A stretch of DNA of 64,000 nt from Pedobacter sp. D749 (GTDB lineage: Bacteria; Bacteroidota; Bacteroidia; Sphingobacteriales; Sphingobacteriaceae). Positions 1-6,463 of the stretch are shown piece by piece. The position numbers and the translations under genes are program-made. How positions within the stretch are numbered: the stretch's first letter is position 1; each line of letters begins with the position of its first letter. Location of the stretch: positions 4,526,001 through 4,590,000 of the forward strand of contig NZ_CP079218.1 in the NCBI RefSeq assembly GCF_019317285.1, written 5' to 3'. The notes below the pieces were generated by a model, which saw only the letters and a list, made by a program, of their open reading frames with translations, ran no database searches and was not told the origin of the DNA.

Positions 1-415
1 CCAAAACCTGGTTAAACCCGTTATTTCCGTCTAAATACGGCCATAGCGAATCGATATAATTCTTCAGCAAGCTATTCGCCTCGAGTGCTAAACCTTTAAG
101 ATCATGATTAGGCTTTTGCATATGCAAATCATATTCGTTGCTAATGCTGTGCAAAATATCCTGATTAATATTGATGCTGATGGATTTAAACTCCCCACCT
201 GCAGGCGGATATTTAGTATACCTTGCCAGTTGGTTACGCCTGAAAAATCTAAAATCGCCATCAGAAAACACAAATTTCTCACCACCGATAAAAATCTCAG
301 AAGTACCTGCAATAACTAATCCTACCGAATGATTGGGAATAAACTGTTCGCCCTCGCTACTTTTTTGTGAATAGCAGGAATACAGGATCTCAGGACGTTT
401 GGTTTGATTTGGCAT
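1..415 (-). CDS. AraC-family transcriptional regulator, N-terminal part (gene cut by left window edge)
   Basis: An open frame runs from the window edge to an ATG at 415 with no stop. An in-frame ATG also exists at 448. The translated sequence contains IGGEKFVFSDGDFRFFRRNQ followed closely by KYPPAGGEFKSISI, which is the cupin-like N-terminal pattern of Bacteroidota AraC regulators (short beta strands, then the RRNQLA segment). The C-terminal AraC helix-turn-helix pair would lie outside the window, so the family call rests on the N-terminal domain only. I prefer the start at 415 because a TAAATTTG box sits 6 nt upstream (422-429) and the extra residues up to 448 run into an intergenic repeat. 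Target genes are unknown; the nearest oxidoreductase gene, on the same strand, is separated by a mobile-looking element. Confidence 0.8.
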   Translation of the reverse strand, partial: MPNQTKRPEILYSCYSQKSSEGEQFIPNHSVGLVIAGTSEIFIGGEKFVFSDGDFRFFRRNQLARYTKYPPAGGEFKSISININQDILHSISNEYDLHMQKPNHDLKGLALEANSLLKNYIDSLWPYLDGNNGFNQVL

Positions 416-421
416 GTTGAT

Positions 422-429
422 CAAATTTA
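422..429 (-). promoter_or_regulatory. -7 promoter box (TAnnTTTG) of the AraC-type gene
   Basis: TAAATTTG on the minus strand matches the Bacteroidota -7 consensus exactly and ends 6 nt before the preferred ATG at 415, so the mRNA would have almost no leader. The -33 element is not clear because the upstream DNA is an intergenic repeat. Confidence 0.5.
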
Positions 430-448
430 AGATTTTATAGTGAGACAT

Positions 449-467
449 CGTCATCCCTGTACAGACG
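449..467 (-). repeat. Intergenic repeat R3, left fragment (split by element A)
   Basis: The start of the minus-strand-oriented R3 repeat (compare GTCATTCCC in the intact copy at 57102-57172). It is interrupted at 468 by element A and resumes at 950. Confidence 0.5.
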
Positions 468-949
468 CTATCGTGTGGACACATCTCTGGTAATTTATAT
501 TTAGAGTCGTTGTATAGATCGATCGTCATGCTGAATTTATTTCAGCATCTTTCCTGCTAATAGCAAGCTTTGATATCTTAAAAACTATACTTTGGAGATA
601 AATGTTTTTTTTCCGCTCTATGCCGCGGTGGCATGGTACTTTGGAGCGCCAAAGTACCCAAAGCGCTTCGTCAATCCAGCAATGAGCCTTTTGCACAATC
701 TCACGCGCATCAAAAAAACAGCGACACTTCGTTTTGTGTTCAATGTTTTTTAAAATTAAATCTTCGGTTATGAACACAAAACCACTGCGTTTCAGGTTTG
801 TTAATGCAATTTTTACTGTTGTGCACCTGTTTTTTTGATTTCCCCGGCTCTTGGGATTGACAGCGTCCTTGGTTAAAATCCGTGCTTTATTAAAGTTGGT
901 TAGCATTATGCCTAAACTATTCTTTAAAAAAGATGTGTCCAAACGATAG
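468..949 (+). mobile_element. Non-autonomous inverted-repeat element A (MITE-like, 482 bp)
   Basis: The ends are 19-bp terminal inverted repeats: CTATCGTGTGGACACATCT at 468-486 and its complement at 931-949, with one mismatch. The interior has an R1-type hairpin (528-548), a perfect 10-bp-arm hairpin (GGTACTTTGG, 635-644 with 649-658) and a long imperfect inverted repeat whose outer arms include ATCAAAAAAACAG (709-721) and CTGTTTTTTTGAT (827-839). No plausible gene is encoded; the one long minus-strand open frame (526-1092) runs through both the hairpins and the neighbouring repeat. The same architecture recurs at 3721-4265. A non-autonomous transposable element is the best fit; the transposase that would move it is not in the window. 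Confidence 0.65.
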
Positions 950-1009
950 GTGCAGATGGGGATCTTAATGCAATAAGCCATAGCAATGGCATTAAGACTC
1001 CCAATAAAG
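950..1009 (-). repeat. Intergenic repeat R3, right fragment
   Basis: GTGCAGATGGGGATCTTAAT and the following bases match the reverse complement of R3 (GCGCAGGCGGGAATCTTAAA in the intact copy). The junction with element A lies at the same base of R3 as in element B. Confidence 0.5.
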
Positions 1010-1096
1010 CTTATAATTAAGCACTTCGAAATACGAATGGATATTAATAGATTTTCGTACTGCGTTGCATACCATTTGAAATGACGATACAACCAG

Positions 1097-1975
1097 TTAT
1101 TTCTTTATAAAAGATTTACCCAGATCAGTAGCTAAAAAATTCTCTGCTTCATCATGATCTGTTGATAAACTTACCGCCATCCATTTTTCCATTTCTGCAG
1201 TTCTGGCAGCATCAGCATGTTTAAGCATTCCAATGGCTTCACTTCCAAATACCAGGTGTACCGGTGGTTCAGGATTTTCTACAAGCTCCAGCATTGCTCT
1301 GGCTGCCTTTTCCGGATCACCCATCGGTACAAAATTACCACTCTGAAAAAAATCAGCTCTTTTCCCTACCGTATTTTCATACCCTGCGATATGTGGTGCA
1401 TAAGACATAGAAGCGCCTGCCCAATCGGTACGGAAACCACCAGGTTCTACACTGGTTACATAAATACCCAAATCAATTACTTCTTTCGCCAGCGCTTCAC
1501 TAAAACCACTAAGGCCAAATTTTGCTGCCTGATAAATACTCACCCCGGCATTCCCTACACGTCCGCCTATTGAGCTGATCTGAAGAATTCTGCCCGAACG
1601 TTGTTTGCGCATAAATGGCAATACTGCCCTGGTAATCTCTATCGGTGCATATAAATTTGTTTCGAGCTGGCTGCGAACCTGATCTTCGGTAAAAGCTTCG
1701 GCAGCACCTACAATACCAAAACCAGCATTGTTGACTAAAACATCTATTTTACCAAAGTGTGCAATGGCAGATTCAACAGCCAAGTGAACCTGATCGTAAT
1801 CGGTAACATCTAATGTAATTGGCAGAATCTGATCGGTATATTTTTCTACAAAGCCTTTTAAAGCATCAGTATTTCTTGCTGTTGCAGCAACCAAATCACC
1901 TTTTGCCAGTACCTGTGCGGTTAGGTCACGTCCTAATCCACGTGAACTACCGGTTATAAACCAAACTTTTTTCAT
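1097..1975 (-). CDS. SDR-family NAD(P)-dependent oxidoreductase
   Basis: A 292-residue classical short-chain dehydrogenase. The N-terminal Rossmann signature is TGSSRGLG (residues 8-15), followed by the NNAG motif within VLVNNAGFG and the catalytic YxxxK as YQAAK, with the upstream Ser in ISSIGG. It would catalyse NAD(P)-dependent oxidation or reduction of an alcohol, ketone or aldehyde in the cytoplasm; the substrate cannot be read from the sequence. Length is slightly above the usual ~250 because of a C-terminal extension, as in the retinol-dehydrogenase-like subgroup. A TACCTTTG promoter box lies 20 nt upstream. An HxlR regulator is encoded nearby on the other strand; HxlR proteins often control adjacent oxidoreductases, but the link here is inference. 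Confidence 0.92.
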   Translation of the reverse strand: MKKVWFITGSSRGLGRDLTAQVLAKGDLVAATARNTDALKGFVEKYTDQILPITLDVTDYDQVHLAVESAIAHFGKIDVLVNNAGFGIVGAAEAFTEDQVRSQLETNLYAPIEITRAVLPFMRKQRSGRILQISSIGGRVGNAGVSIYQAAKFGLSGFSEALAKEVIDLGIYVTSVEPGGFRTDWAGASMSYAPHIAGYENTVGKRADFFQSGNFVPMGDPEKAARAMLELVENPEPPVHLVFGSEAIGMLKHADAARTAEMEKWMAVSLSTDHDEAENFLATDLGKSFIKK

Positions 1976-1995
1976 TTTTTCTATATTTTATGAAT

Positions 1996-2003
1996 CAAAG
2001 GTA
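1996..2003 (-). promoter_or_regulatory. -7 promoter box of the SDR gene
   Basis: Minus-strand TACCTTTG fits TAnnTTTG and leaves a leader of about 15-20 nt before the ATG at 1975. A TTTG lies at 2019-2022 (minus), closer than the usual -33 spacing. Confidence 0.5.
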
Positions 2004-2127
2004 GGTCGATAATTAAGGCAAAGCTTTGCTTTAAGGCTCAATTTACTTTGTTAAAAAGCTCAACTGGTTTGCCAGAACTTTTAATTACAAACTGCTGTTA
2101 TTTTAATCAGGTAGAATACAATGGGCT

Positions 2128-2313
2128 ATGGCGAAAGAAAAGAAAAAAGGAAGTAAGAAAAAGAAAAGTGGAAAAAAGAATAAACTTGGGGTTAAAAATT
2201 CGCTGGTAAACAATATTAATGCCCGAAAGAAGAAAAAAAAATCAAGATCGAAGAAGAAATCAACCATCAGTAAAAAGGCTTATAAAAAAATGCAGAAAGG
2301 ATGGAAAAAATAG
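2128..2313 (+). CDS. Small lysine-rich basic protein
   Basis: A 61-residue protein in which 27 residues are Lys, with several KKKK runs and almost no acidic residues. I recognise no enzyme family. Such a composition suggests binding to nucleic acid or another polyanion, or an intrinsically disordered tail; small Lys-rich proteins of this type occur in Sphingobacteriaceae. The frame ends cleanly with TAG after KGWKK. Simple A-rich composition could create a chance open frame, so it is a moderate call. It stands alone between the SDR gene and the HxlR gene, with no clear promoter box upstream. Confidence 0.55.
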   Translation: MAKEKKKGSKKKKSGKKNKLGVKNSLVNNINARKKKKKSRSKKKSTISKKAYKKMQKGWKK

Positions 2314-2359
2314 CCGTTTGTTTTATTGTGGCTAAACTCATTTAGTTTACTATCTAAAA

Positions 2360-2393
2360 GATACTAGTATCCCAAAGGATAGTGATATCCTTT
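2360..2393. promoter_or_regulatory. Two palindromes upstream of the HxlR gene (putative operator)
   Basis: A perfect 12-bp palindrome GATACTAGTATC (2360-2371) is followed by a perfect 8-4-8 palindrome with arms AAAGGATA (2374-2381) and TATCCTTT (2386-2393). They lie just upstream of the -7 box at 2405-2412, where a dimeric HxlR protein would block its own promoter. Palindromes containing GTATC are common in HxlR operators; binding here is inferred. Confidence 0.5.
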
Positions 2394-2404
2394 ATGAAAG
2401 CTTA

Positions 2405-2412
2405 TACCTTTG
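2405..2412 (+). promoter_or_regulatory. -7 promoter box of the HxlR gene
   Basis: TACCTTTG matches TAnnTTTG and ends only 4 nt before the ATG at 2417, predicting a leaderless or nearly leaderless mRNA. Confidence 0.55.
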
Positions 2413-2416
2413 TATT

Positions 2417-2815
2417 ATGGGACCGAGAAAAGAACACCACAATAAAGAAACCTGTACTGCAAGTTTAAACGCGGTAAAAGACGCACTATACGTGTTAAAT
2501 GGCAAGTGGAAACTTCCCCTGATTATTTCTTTGCAAGAAGGACCGCAGCGCTTTAATGAGATCCAAAAATCGCTTGGAGAAATTACGCCCAAAATATTAT
2601 CGAAAGAACTTAAAGATCTGGAATTAAATGAATTTGTGATCCGCAAAGTATTCTCCACCACTCCGGTTACCGTAACCTACGAACTTACCCCGTACAGCGA
2701 ATCCTTAGATAAAGTAATTAATGAATTAAGAGATTGGGGACTAAAACATCGCGAACGGTTAGTTAAGAATAGAAAAACCGAATCGGCTGTAGGAGAGATA
2801 ACAGCTTCTCTTTAG
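2417..2815 (+). CDS. HxlR-family winged-helix transcriptional regulator
   Basis: 132 residues, the usual length of HxlR regulators. The family pattern is clear: ALYVLNGKWKLPLIISL, then the recognition-helix region GPQRFNEIQKSLGEITPKIL and the wing segment VTYELTPYSESL. A Cys at residue 13 lies where many HxlR proteins carry a redox- or electrophile-sensing Cys, but sensing is not shown by sequence alone. It is single-domain, cytoplasmic and expected to bind DNA as a dimer. Two palindromes overlap its promoter region, which suggests autoregulation. The nearest enzyme gene is the SDR gene on the opposite strand, a plausible target. Confidence 0.92.
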   Translation: MGPRKEHHNKETCTASLNAVKDALYVLNGKWKLPLIISLQEGPQRFNEIQKSLGEITPKILSKELKDLELNEFVIRKVFSTTPVTVTYELTPYSESLDKVINELRDWGLKHRERLVKNRKTESAVGEITASL

Positions 2816-2887
2816 GAGTTAGATTTAACCTTACAGGCCATCCATTCTATCAAAAAAAGCAAAAAACTGATAATGATAAAATTCGGC

Positions 2888-2895
2888 TATCTTTG
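2888..2895 (+). promoter_or_regulatory. -7 promoter box that decides the start of the next gene
   Basis: TATCTTTG matches TAnnTTTG. Transcription would begin after this box, which rules out the in-frame TTG at 2893 and supports the ATG at 2911. Confidence 0.55.
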
Positions 2896-2910
2896 TACAA
2901 AATAAAATCG

Positions 2911-3444
2911 ATGGCGGTATTACATAAAAAAGAAGAAAAAATTCAGGCAGTGCTGGGTAGGTTGCCTAAAAAATATACAGACGAACAATTTGTAGAGATG
3001 TTTATCAGACTCTACTCTAAAGATTGGGGCAAAATAAAATCAGCTTATATTAAACAATCTCAGGATAAAGAACCTGGAACCATCATCAATATGCCGAAAC
3101 CAGAGGTATATTTGCGACAGATCCTGGCAAACTATCTACAACAAGATCATGCTCCGAAAGCAGCAGAGGTTAAAGAAGAACCTGTTGTTGAAATACCAGT
3201 TACCGAAGTTAAAAAAGCGAAGGCTCCAGCTAAGAAGAAAGAAGCTGTAACTGAAGAAGCGCCTGCCGAGGTTAAAAAAGCAAAAGCACCCGCTAAAAAG
3301 AAAGCTGAAGCAGTTGAAGAACCGACTGTAGAAGTTAAAAAAGCTAAGGCGCCTGCAAAGAAAAAAGCGGAAGCAATTGAAGAGACTCCAGTAGCCGAAA
3401 AGAAAGCAAAACCAGTCGCAAAAAAACCGGCAGCAAAAAAATAA
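2911..3444 (+). CDS. Histone H1-like protein with Lys/Ala/Pro repeats
   Basis: 177 residues from the ATG at 2911. The first ~80 residues look folded (IQAVLGRLPKKYTDEQF, then a segment rich in aromatic residues around LYSKDWGKIK) and belong to no family I can name. From residue 100 the protein consists of three near-identical 21-residue repeats beginning VKKAKAPAKKK (V100, V121, V142) plus a degenerate fourth at 163. Such KAPAKKK tails resemble histone H1 and bacterial H1-like proteins (HctA/AlgP type) and would bind DNA or another polyanion. A strong hairpin terminator follows at 3517-3547, so the gene is probably monocistronic. The DNA-binding role is inferred from composition only. Confidence 0.75.
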   Translation: MAVLHKKEEKIQAVLGRLPKKYTDEQFVEMFIRLYSKDWGKIKSAYIKQSQDKEPGTIINMPKPEVYLRQILANYLQQDHAPKAAEVKEEPVVEIPVTEVKKAKAPAKKKEAVTEEAPAEVKKAKAPAKKKAEAVEEPTVEVKKAKAPAKKKAEAIEETPVAEKKAKPVAKKPAAKK

Positions 3445-3516
3445 AAAATATTTTACATTAAATATAATAAATCACCTTTTTGGTTGTTTATATATATGAG
3501 AGCGTTAATTTAGATG

Positions 3517-3554
3517 ACGGGGATAGGTCGGTATGATTTATCCCCGTTCTTTTT
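3517..3554 (+). terminator. Rho-independent terminator
   Basis: Perfect 9-bp stem ACGGGGATA (3517-3525) / TATCCCCGT (3539-3547) followed by a T-rich run. It ends the transcript of the H1-like gene. Confidence 0.75.
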
Positions 3555-3664
3555 TAGCCGTTTTTGCCCTTGCATATCTCTTTGTCATTCTGAGGGATAA
3601 TTGTTTCATAAAATCAATATTAAAGACAGATCTTTTTGGCAAATGGTAGGCTGTGAGAAATCGC

Positions 3665-3720
3665 CATTCCCAACTTGATTGGGAATCGTAATGCAAGTGC
3701 TTTAAGATTCCCGCCTGCGC
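3665..3720 (+). repeat. Intergenic repeat R3, left fragment (split by element B)
   Basis: Contains the ATTCCCAA/TTGGGAAT hairpin and ends GATTCCCGCCTGCGC, identical in layout to the intact copy at 57102-57172. R3 sequence resumes after element B as CGGGAATGACG near 4273. The preceding 3555-3664 holds no gene and only weak repeat remnants. Confidence 0.65.
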
Positions 3721-4265
3721 CTATCGTGTGGACACATCTTTGTTAATTCCATATTTGTTTTTTAGTACACATTCATTAAGTCGGTCATCTTTCCTGCTAT
3801 TAATACCCTGAAATGAATCCGATAGCTATCGAGATCAGGGTGACGACACTAATACTAAAATACCTAAAGAATAGCTCTAAAAGCCACATTATTAATCGAA
3901 CTCAAGTTAATACATAAACATTGTCTTTTCCGCTCTATGCCGCGGGGCATGGTACTTTGGAGCGCCAAAGTACCCAAAGCGCTTTGTCAATCCAGCAATG
4001 GGCCTTTTGCACACCCTTACGCACATCAAAAAAACAGAGGCACTTCGTTTTGTGTTCATAATTATTTAAAGTTTTAAATTAGCGTTTATGAACACAAAAC
4101 CACTGCGTTTAGGTTTGGCAGTAGTATTTGTTCCTTTTTACACCTGTTTTTTTGATTTCTCCGGCCCTTGGGATTGACGGCGTTCCTCGGTAAAACCTGT
4201 AATTTATTAAAGCAAGCTACCAAAACGTATAAAAACCCAAACCAAAAGATGTGTCCCCACGATAG
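3721..4265 (+). mobile_element. Non-autonomous inverted-repeat element B (MITE-like, 545 bp)
   Basis: Second copy of the element at 468-949. Termini: CTATCGTGTGGACACATCT at 3721-3739 and its complement at 4247-4265, one mismatch. The interior shares the perfect hairpin with arms GGTACTTTGG (3951-3960) and CCAAAGTACC (3965-3974), and the long inverted repeat with outer arms ATCAAAAAAACAG (4025-4037) / CTGTTTTTTTGAT (4144-4156) and inner 14-bp arms TTTTGTGTTCATAA (4048-4061) / TTATGAACACAAAA (4086-4099). The left third differs from copy A and carries an R1-type repeat with an inserted CGATAGCTATCG palindrome. No gene inside. Function could be a mobile element, a structured RNA, or both. Confidence 0.68.
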
Positions 4266-4271
4266 GATGAA

Positions 4272-4290
4272 TCGGGAATGACGACCGTTC
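4272..4290 (+). repeat. Intergenic repeat R3, right fragment
   Basis: TCGGGAATGACGACCG completes the R3 copy interrupted by element B; about 8 extra bases separate it from the element end. Confidence 0.45.
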
Positions 4291-4390
4291 TCTAAATCTA
4301 TCATATTACAATCTGTAAAAAAACATTACAACGAAGAATTTTTCACCATTTATCAAGTTTTACATCCAATTGTAAACTTTATTCTTTTAA

Positions 4391-4422
4391 TTGGCATATC
4401 GGGAAAAGTCGATATACATTTG
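4391..4422 (+). promoter_or_regulatory. Promoter of the ArsR-OYE operon
   Basis: TTG at 4391-4393 and TACATTTG at 4415-4422 are 21 nt apart, the expected Bacteroidota -33/-7 spacing. The -7 box ends 4 nt before the ATG at 4427, which fixes that start and predicts a leaderless message. Confidence 0.6.
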
Positions 4423-4426
4423 TACC

Positions 4427-4729
4427 ATGGATCAGGTAGAAATATTCAAAGCCCTTTCGAACAAAACACGTTTACAGATTTTAGGTTGGCTAAAAGAGCC
4501 GGAGCTTAATTTTCCGGAACAGCCAAATGCAGATTTTGAAAACGTTGGTGTCTGTGTTGGGCAGATCCAGATTAAAAGTGGTTTATCACAAAGTACCATC
4601 TCCGAATACCTGTCTATTTTACAGCGTGCCGATTTAATCAGTTCCACGCGCGTAGGTCAGTGGACTTATTACAAACGCAATAAAGAAGGCTTAGAAAAAT
4701 TAAGCGAAATCATCAATACCGCATTATAA
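4427..4729 (+). CDS. ArsR-family winged-helix regulator
   Basis: 100 residues from the ATG at 4427. The motif FKALSNKTRLQILGWL opens the ArsR fold, and QIQIKSGLSQSTISEYLSIL is the recognition helix region, followed by a wing ending in QWTYYKRN. Cysteines are few (one VCVG region), so there is no clear metal-binding CxC pair; it may respond to an organic or redox signal. It is encoded 13 nt upstream of an Old Yellow Enzyme homologue on the same strand, an arrangement known in Bacteroidota, so it probably represses this two-gene operon. A frame extension to a TTG at 4391 is excluded by the promoter position. Confidence 0.9.
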   Translation: MDQVEIFKALSNKTRLQILGWLKEPELNFPEQPNADFENVGVCVGQIQIKSGLSQSTISEYLSILQRADLISSTRVGQWTYYKRNKEGLEKLSEIINTAL

Positions 4730-4742
4730 TTTAGCAATATAT

Positions 4743-5843
4743 ATGAACACAGATAGTTTATTCAGGCCATTTAGCCTTAAAACATTAAATATTAAAAACA
4801 GAATAGTAATGGCCCCAATGACGAGGTCATTTTCTCCTGGTGGCGTACCAACGGCCGATGTTGCCAGCTATTATGCAAAAAGAGCAGCAGGCGAAGTGGG
4901 TTTAATTTTATCAGAAGGAACCGTAATTAACCGTCCATCCTCTTCTGCCGATCCCAACATTCCCCATTTTTACGGTGCTGAAGCTTTAGCAGGTTGGCAG
5001 CATGTAATTAACGAAGTTCACCAGGCTGGCGGGCAAATGGGGCCGCAGATCTGGCACCAGGGTATTCATGCAAACCATGCGTCTGGCTGGTTGCCAAGTG
5101 CTCCATTTGAAGGCCCGTCATCTTTTAACAGTCCTGGTTTCGAAAACGGTGTACCGATGACAGATGCGGCTATTGCCGATACGATTGCGGCTTTTGGTCA
5201 GTCAGCAGCTGATGCCAAAGCTTTAGGTTTTGATACCGTTGAAATACATGGTGCACACCAATATTTGATCGATCAGTTTTTTTGGGATGGTACAAATAAC
5301 CGCACCGATATTTATGGTGGCAAAACCTTAGCCGAGCGTACCCGTTTTGCCGTTGAAGTAATTAAAGAGGTACGGAAAAGGGTTGGTGAAGATTTCGCCT
5401 TAATTATTCGTTTATCACAATTTAAACCTGCTGCCTACGATTTTAAACTGGCTAAAAATGAGCAGGAAATGGAACAATGGTTAACCCCACTGGCTGAAGC
5501 CGGAATTGATATTTTCCACTGTTCGCAACGCCGTTTCTGGGAGCCAGAGTTTGAAGGTTCTGACTTAAATTTTGCAGGATGGGCTAAAAAAGTAACAGGA
5601 AAAACCACAATCTCAGTAGGCTCAGTTGGTTTGGACGGCGATTTCTTTGGTGCTTTCGCAGGGCAGAGTTCACAGCCTAGTTCATTAGACGAACTGGTAC
5701 GCAGAATGGACCGTGGTGATTTCGATTTAGTAGCCGTTGGTCGCCCGCTTTTGGCAGATCCGAACTGGGTAGAAAAAATTAAACATAACCGCATGGAAGA
5801 ATTGAAAGGCTTTAGTAAAGAAGCTTTAATGGAATTGGTATAA
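4743..5843 (+). CDS. Old Yellow Enzyme family ene-reductase (NADH:flavin oxidoreductase)
   Basis: 366 residues, typical for the family. It is an FMN-binding TIM barrel: the N-terminus shows KNRIVMAPMTRS and the substrate/FMN region shows EIHGAHQYLIDQFFWDGTNN, with the usual Gly after HGAH replaced by Gln; the phosphate-binding C-terminal part shows DLVAVGRPLLADPNW. Such enzymes reduce the C=C bond of alpha,beta-unsaturated carbonyls or nitro compounds with NAD(P)H in the cytoplasm. Cotranscribed with the ArsR-type regulator 13 nt upstream, and ended by a strong terminator 27 nt downstream, so this is a self-contained, probably inducible detoxification unit. The physiological substrate is not predictable. 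Confidence 0.93.
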   Translation: MNTDSLFRPFSLKTLNIKNRIVMAPMTRSFSPGGVPTADVASYYAKRAAGEVGLILSEGTVINRPSSSADPNIPHFYGAEALAGWQHVINEVHQAGGQMGPQIWHQGIHANHASGWLPSAPFEGPSSFNSPGFENGVPMTDAAIADTIAAFGQSAADAKALGFDTVEIHGAHQYLIDQFFWDGTNNRTDIYGGKTLAERTRFAVEVIKEVRKRVGEDFALIIRLSQFKPAAYDFKLAKNEQEMEQWLTPLAEAGIDIFHCSQRRFWEPEFEGSDLNFAGWAKKVTGKTTISVGSVGLDGDFFGAFAGQSSQPSSLDELVRRMDRGDFDLVAVGRPLLADPNWVEKIKHNRMEELKGFSKEALMELV

Positions 5844-5870
5844 AACCATATTTTTTCTTTTTAAACTTAG

Positions 5871-5900
5871 AAAAGCATCTCGAAAGGGATGCTTTTTTTG
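5871..5900 (+). terminator. Rho-independent terminator after the ene-reductase
   Basis: AAAAGCATC (5871-5879) pairs with GATGCTTTT (5888-5896) and is followed by more T residues. Confidence 0.8.
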
Positions 5901-5910
5901 ATAAGGAGCA

Positions 5911-5949
5911 TCGTCATCTCGACTGAAGCGCAGCGAAATGGAGAGATCT
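5911..5949 (+). repeat. Intergenic repeat R2, short copy
   Basis: CGTCATCTCGACTGAAGCG and the following CAGCGAAATGGAGAGATCT are the left half of a repeat also found at 6299, 20782, 38081 and 62724. Confidence 0.7.
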
Positions 5950-5997
5950 GCCCGCGCCTTCAGGTGTAACATAATGCTGAGTTTACGAATAATTTTT

Positions 5998-6298
5998 ATG
6001 CCACGGAAGCACAGAGGGCACAGAAATTTTCTTGACAATTTGAAAAGCAGTGCCTGCAATGCTTCGGTTGCTTCAGCCCCGCCCTTTGCTTAATCCCGAC
6101 TGAAAAAGTCGGAATAACGCTGTCGGTCGGGTTTATTTTACCTCTGACAGCAGCAATGCCGTGGCCACCTAAACCCGATTAAAGCGGGATGCCAATTCCT
6201 TCAAATTGGCAGAAGCGAAAGCGGGACTACAACCACCCAAAAGCTTCTGCAATTGCTTTCCAAAACCCAAAAGAGGTCCTCCTCTTGGTACCGGGTTT
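5998..6298 (+). repeat. Cluster of intergenic repeats (R4 then R5)
   Basis: Begins with an R4 fragment (GCCACGGAAGCACAGAGG) and continues as a GC-richer R5-type repeat with GAAAAGCAGTGCCTGC, CCCGACTGAAAAAGTCGG (hairpin) and GAAAGCGGGACTAC. The last of these recurs near 59385. Short open frames at 6189-6416 fall inside it and are not credible genes. Confidence 0.55.
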
Positions 6299-6398
6299 CG
6301 TCATCTCGACTGGAGCATCGCGGAATGGAGAGATCTATCTAGGCAGATTTCTCGACTCCGTTGCACCCGATATTGGGTTCGCTTATAATGACATGACG
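6299..6398 (+). repeat. Intergenic repeat R2, full copy
   Basis: Left half CGTCATCTCGACTGGAGC, right half GATTTCTCGACTCCGTTGCA; the halves form an imperfect inverted repeat around the GAGATCTATC centre. Confidence 0.65.
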
Positions 6399-6463
6399 AA
6401 TAGAATTTCAATTTAAATCCCAGCCTTTTTCCTTAAATTCACCTCTTTAAAATTGATCATCCC

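Noticed and set aside
526..1092. 188-codon minus-strand open frame
   Set aside because: It crosses the inner hairpins and right end of element A and continues into repeat R3; the similar region of element B does not preserve the frame.
4086..4304. Minus-strand open frame in element B
   Set aside because: It lies across the element's inverted repeat and terminus and has no promoter or family match.
6189..6416. Overlapping short plus-strand frames after the ene-reductase
   Set aside because: They fall in R5 and R2 repeats; their protein sequences would change with every repeat copy.
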